Below are positions 13,801-15,852 of a stretch of DNA of 15,852 nucleotides, piece after piece. Source of the stretch: CAYJPV01 sp964396055 (GTDB lineage Bacteria > Acidobacteriota > Vicinamibacteria > Vicinamibacterales > JAKQTR01). The stretch lies in assembly GCA_964396055.1 (NCBI GenBank), contig CAYNDV010000111.1, forward strand, positions 1 through 15,852, in the 5' to 3' direction. Each line of letters starts with the position of its first letter. Within the stretch, counting starts at the first letter, position 1. Position numbers and translations under genes: made by a program. The notes beneath the pieces are model-generated. The model saw nothing but the letters and a program-made list of their open reading frames with translations. It did not search any database and was not told the DNA's origin.

Positions 13801-15723
13801 ATGTCGCGAATGCCACGAATCGTCCTTGTGCTGGCCCTGCTGGCGTCCGTCACGCTCGTGGCCCAGGGGCCCCCGCCCCAGCAGGCGGGCGTCGACCGTG
13901 TCCGTGCCCGCTACACGAAGTACGAGTTCCGGGTGCCGATGCGCGACGGCGTCCGGCTGTTCACCTCGGTCTACATGCCGAAGGACACCGCGAAGACCTA
14001 TCCGTTCCTGCTGACGCGCACGCCCTACAGCGTCGGGCCCTACGGCGTCGACAACTACCGGGGGTCGCTCGGGCCGTCGGAGCACTTCGAGCGGGAGGGC
14101 TTCATCTTCGTCTTCCAGGACGCCCGCGGACGCTACATGTCCGAAGGGGAGTTCAAGCAGGTGCGGCCCCACGTGCCGGACAAGCGCACGCCGCAGGATG
14201 TGGACGAGAGCAGCGACACGTACGACACGGTGGCCTGGCTGCTGGCCAACATCCCGAACCACAACGGCCGCGCCGGCATGGTGGGCGTGTCCCAGCCCGG
14301 CTTCCATGTGGCGGCCAGCCTCATCGGGGCGCACCCGGCGCTCGTGGCGGCCTCGCCGCAGGCGCCCACCGCCGACTACTACCTGGGCGACGACGTGTAC
14401 CACAACGGGGCCTTCATGCTCGGGGCGAACTTCGGGTTCTATTCGAGCTTCCGGCCGCGGGTGGGTGGACCGCAGGTCCCGGCGCAGGAACCGCGCTTCG
14501 ACATGGGCACGCCCGATGCCTACGAGTACCTCCTGAACCTGCCGCCCCTGGCCGAGGTCAACGCGAAGATCTTCGGCGGCAGGGCCGGGTACTGGCAGGA
14601 GATCGTCGATCACCCGAACTACGACGAGTTCTGGCAGATCAGGTCCGTCTGGAAACACGCGAAGAACATCACCCCCGCGGTGCTCAACGTCGGCGGCTGG
14701 TTCGATGCCGAGGACCCGATGGGCCCCCTGCACATGTACCGGGCCATCGAGCGCATGAGCCCGGCCACCGAGAACCGGCTGGTGATGGGGCCCTGGTCGC
14801 ATGGCGGCTGGAGCCGGGGACCCGGCGAGCGCCTCGGCAACGTGCACTTCGCGTTCCCGACCGGCGAGGTCTTCCGCGAGGACATCCAGTTCGCGTTCTT
14901 CATGCACCATCTGAAGAGTGCGCCCCTGCCGCCGGGCCTGACGAAGGCCGTCATGTTTGCCACGGGGGTCAACGAGTACCGGCGCCATGACGAATGGCCG
15001 CCGGCCGGCGTGAGACCCGTCATCTACGCACTGGCCGCGGGCGGCCGTCTCGTGCGCGGACCGGCCACGGGCGGCGCGGGCCATGACGAGTACGTCAGCG
15101 ACCCGAACCGGCCCGTGCCTTACGTGGGCTACATCGCCGGCGGGATGACCTCCGACTACATGACGGAGGACCAGCGCTTTGCGGCCCAGCGCCCGGACGT
15201 GGTCGTGTACCGTTCGGATGTGCTGGACGAGGACCTGACCGTGGCCGGCCCGATCGGCGTCAGCCTCGACGTGTCGACGACGGGCACAGACAGCGATTTC
15301 GTGGTGAAGGTGATCGATGGATATCCGGGCGACTATCCCCAGCCCGAGTGGCCGGCGCCGGCGGCGGGGCAGCCCCCGGTGCCGAGGCCGTCGAACTACG
15401 TCCGGATGGGCGGCTACCAGCAACTGGTGCGCGGCGAGCCGTTCCGGGCGAAGTTCCGCCGGAGCCTGACGACGCCGGAGCCCATGGTGCCTGGCGAGCG
15501 GACGACGCTGCGGTTCGAGTTGCCGGACGTGTACCACGTCTTCCGGCGCGGCCACCGGGTGATGGTGCAGGTGCAGAGTTCGTGGTTTCCGCTGGTGGAC
15601 CGCAATCCACAGCGGTTCATGGAGATTCCGAAGGCGAAGCGGGAAGACTTCCAGAAGGCCACGCAGCGGGTGTACCACGGCTCGACGGTCACGTTGGGGG
15701 TCATGGGTCGCGGCAGTCGGTAG
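13801..15723 (+). CDS. Secreted CocE/NonD-family (S15-like) hydrolase
   Basis: A 640-residue alpha/beta-hydrolase related to X-Pro dipeptidyl peptidases, cocaine esterase and glutaryl-7-ACA acylases. ATG 13801 is preferred because GAGGAG lies 9 nt upstream; ATG 13792 directly abuts that site. A signal peptide ends near LVAQ. Visible landmarks are YEFRVPMRDGVRLFTSVYMP, QDARGRYMSEGEF, nucleophile S164 (GVSQPGF), D302 (GGWFDAEDP) and H334 (GPWSHGGW), a full triad. The residue after the nucleophile is Gln, where family members usually have Tyr (GxSYxG). A C-terminal jelly-roll domain (about 430-640, YRSDVLDEDLTVAGP to YHVFRRGHRVMVQVQSS) is typical. Substrate unknown; amide or ester hydrolysis outside the cytoplasm is likely. 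Near-identical inverted repeats bracket the gene. Confidence 0.93.
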   Translation: MSRMPRIVLVLALLASVTLVAQGPPPQQAGVDRVRARYTKYEFRVPMRDGVRLFTSVYMPKDTAKTYPFLLTRTPYSVGPYGVDNYRGSLGPSEHFEREGFIFVFQDARGRYMSEGEFKQVRPHVPDKRTPQDVDESSDTYDTVAWLLANIPNHNGRAGMVGVSQPGFHVAASLIGAHPALVAASPQAPTADYYLGDDVYHNGAFMLGANFGFYSSFRPRVGGPQVPAQEPRFDMGTPDAYEYLLNLPPLAEVNAKIFGGRAGYWQEIVDHPNYDEFWQIRSVWKHAKNITPAVLNVGGWFDAEDPMGPLHMYRAIERMSPATENRLVMGPWSHGGWSRGPGERLGNVHFAFPTGEVFREDIQFAFFMHHLKSAPLPPGLTKAVMFATGVNEYRRHDEWPPAGVRPVIYALAAGGRLVRGPATGGAGHDEYVSDPNRPVPYVGYIAGGMTSDYMTEDQRFAAQRPDVVVYRSDVLDEDLTVAGPIGVSLDVSTTGTDSDFVVKVIDGYPGDYPQPEWPAPAAGQPPVPRPSNYVRMGGYQQLVRGEPFRAKFRRSLTTPEPMVPGERTTLRFELPDVYHVFRRGHRVMVQVQSSWFPLVDRNPQRFMEIPKAKREDFQKATQRVYHGSTVTLGVMGRGSR

Positions 15724-15741
15724 CCGCTCGGGCCGGCACGG
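15724..15741 (+). repeat. Short dispersed repeat CCGCTCGGGCCGGCACGG
   Basis: This 18-mer starts right after the CocE-family stop codon. Fifteen of its bases (CTCGGGCCGGCACGG, 15727-15741) recur exactly at 15838-15852, 111 bp downstream, where the window ends. An inverted copy with one extra C lies at 11283-11301. Confidence 0.85.
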
Positions 15742-15774
15742 CCGCTCCCGAGGGAGGCCGTTGGGCCGTGCGGC
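15732..15774 (+). terminator. Possible factor-independent hairpin after the CocE-family gene
   Basis: GCCGGCACGGCC (15732-15743) pairs with GGCCGTGCGGC (15764-15774) with one bulge, enclosing a smaller CTCCC/GGGAG dyad (15745-15756). It begins 8 nt after the stop. No T-run follows directly, although CCCTTCTTGCTTCTTGC comes about 14 nt later. It may instead simply be part of the dispersed repeats it overlaps. Confidence 0.35.
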
Positions 15775-15833
15775 GTGACCGCGTGATCCCTTCTTGCTTC
15801 TTGCTTCTGACCAACCCCACGCCCCGAGCCCCA
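15756..15833 (+). repeat. Composite heptamer repeat, copy downstream of the CocE-family gene
   Basis: The stretch 15772-15833 is the near-perfect inverse of 13654-13722, with two visible TTGCTTC-type units against three there and one base change. The segment 15756-15771 carries weaker similarity to the outer flank of that copy. The 129 bp after the CocE-family stop hold only repeats; I see no gene there. Confidence 0.9.
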
Positions 15834-15852
15834 GGCCCTCGGGCCGGCACGG

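Noticed and set aside
13595..13816. 74-codon N-terminal extension of the S9 peptidase
   Set aside because: It translates the heptamer repeats into Pro/His/Ser strings. The GTG at 13594 has a near-perfect AAGGAGG 4 nt upstream and begins a proper signal peptide.
12470..14014. Plus-strand open frame of 514 codons across the S9 gene and its upstream region
   Set aside because: Runs antisense through a clear S9 peptidase and then through heptamer repeats; composition is shadow-like.
13708..15678. Minus-strand open frame of 656 codons opposite the CocE-family gene
   Set aside because: Arg/His-rich shadow without recognisable motifs. The plus strand shows a full catalytic triad, ribosome site and signal peptide.

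Overview
This 15.9-kb window is very GC-rich, densely coded bacterial chromosome. I read eight confident genes, one likely small gene, and intergenic spacers packed with short repeats. Many secreted peptidases and hydrolases, a CusA/CzcA-type efflux system, a DinB-fold protein and this base composition suggest an environmental Gram-negative bacterium. Acidobacteriota, perhaps Vicinamibacteria, is my best guess. That is inference from gene style, as no rRNA or marker gene is present. I see no tRNA, CRISPR array, transposase or phage gene.

Layout. Positions 52-1617 (minus) encode a secreted M28 zinc aminopeptidase/carboxypeptidase. A divergent plus-strand run starts at 1782: a secreted DinB-fold protein, a MepM-like M23 murein endopeptidase lipoprotein, a small Cys-rich exported protein (3649), then an outer-membrane channel, a periplasmic adaptor and an HME-type RND pump (4025-9537). 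Spacings of 9 nt, 4 nt, 85 nt, a 4-nt overlap and 15 nt suggest one long operon, or two joined at the hairpin-bearing 85-nt gap. The last three form a complete tripartite heavy-metal exporter; the Cys-rich protein and the His-rich start of the adaptor are plausible periplasmic metal handlers. On the minus strand follow a beta-lactamase-fold serine hydrolase (9564-11126) and an S9 prolyl-oligopeptidase-family peptidase (11441-13594). A CocE/NonD (S15-like) hydrolase (13801-15723) is divergent from the latter. The four flanking enzymes all carry signal peptides and look like a scavenging set for peptides and esters outside the cytoplasm.

The least ordinary part is the intergenic DNA. A composite repeat (a GTGACCGCGTGATCC core, a TTGCTTC heptamer run and a CCCCACG heptamer run) occurs three times: 11319-11440, 13654-13738 (inverted) and 15756-15833. 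The last two are nearly identical and inverted around the CocE-family gene. A different heptamer array, CTAGCCT, covers the stop codon of the M28 gene. A second short family (18-mer CCGCTCGGGCCGGCACGG) appears at three places, and a nested inverted repeat with 20-bp direct repeats lies upstream of the serine hydrolase. These look like slippage-prone heptamer repeats, resembling in form the STRR sequences of cyanobacteria.

Other points: the pump mixes CusA-like and CzcA-like signature positions and lacks the CusA methionine triad by my from-memory alignment; the M23 enzyme has HxD in place of the usual HxH; and a perfect 13-bp hairpin lies inside the serine hydrolase coding sequence, 129 nt beyond the pump's stop codon.
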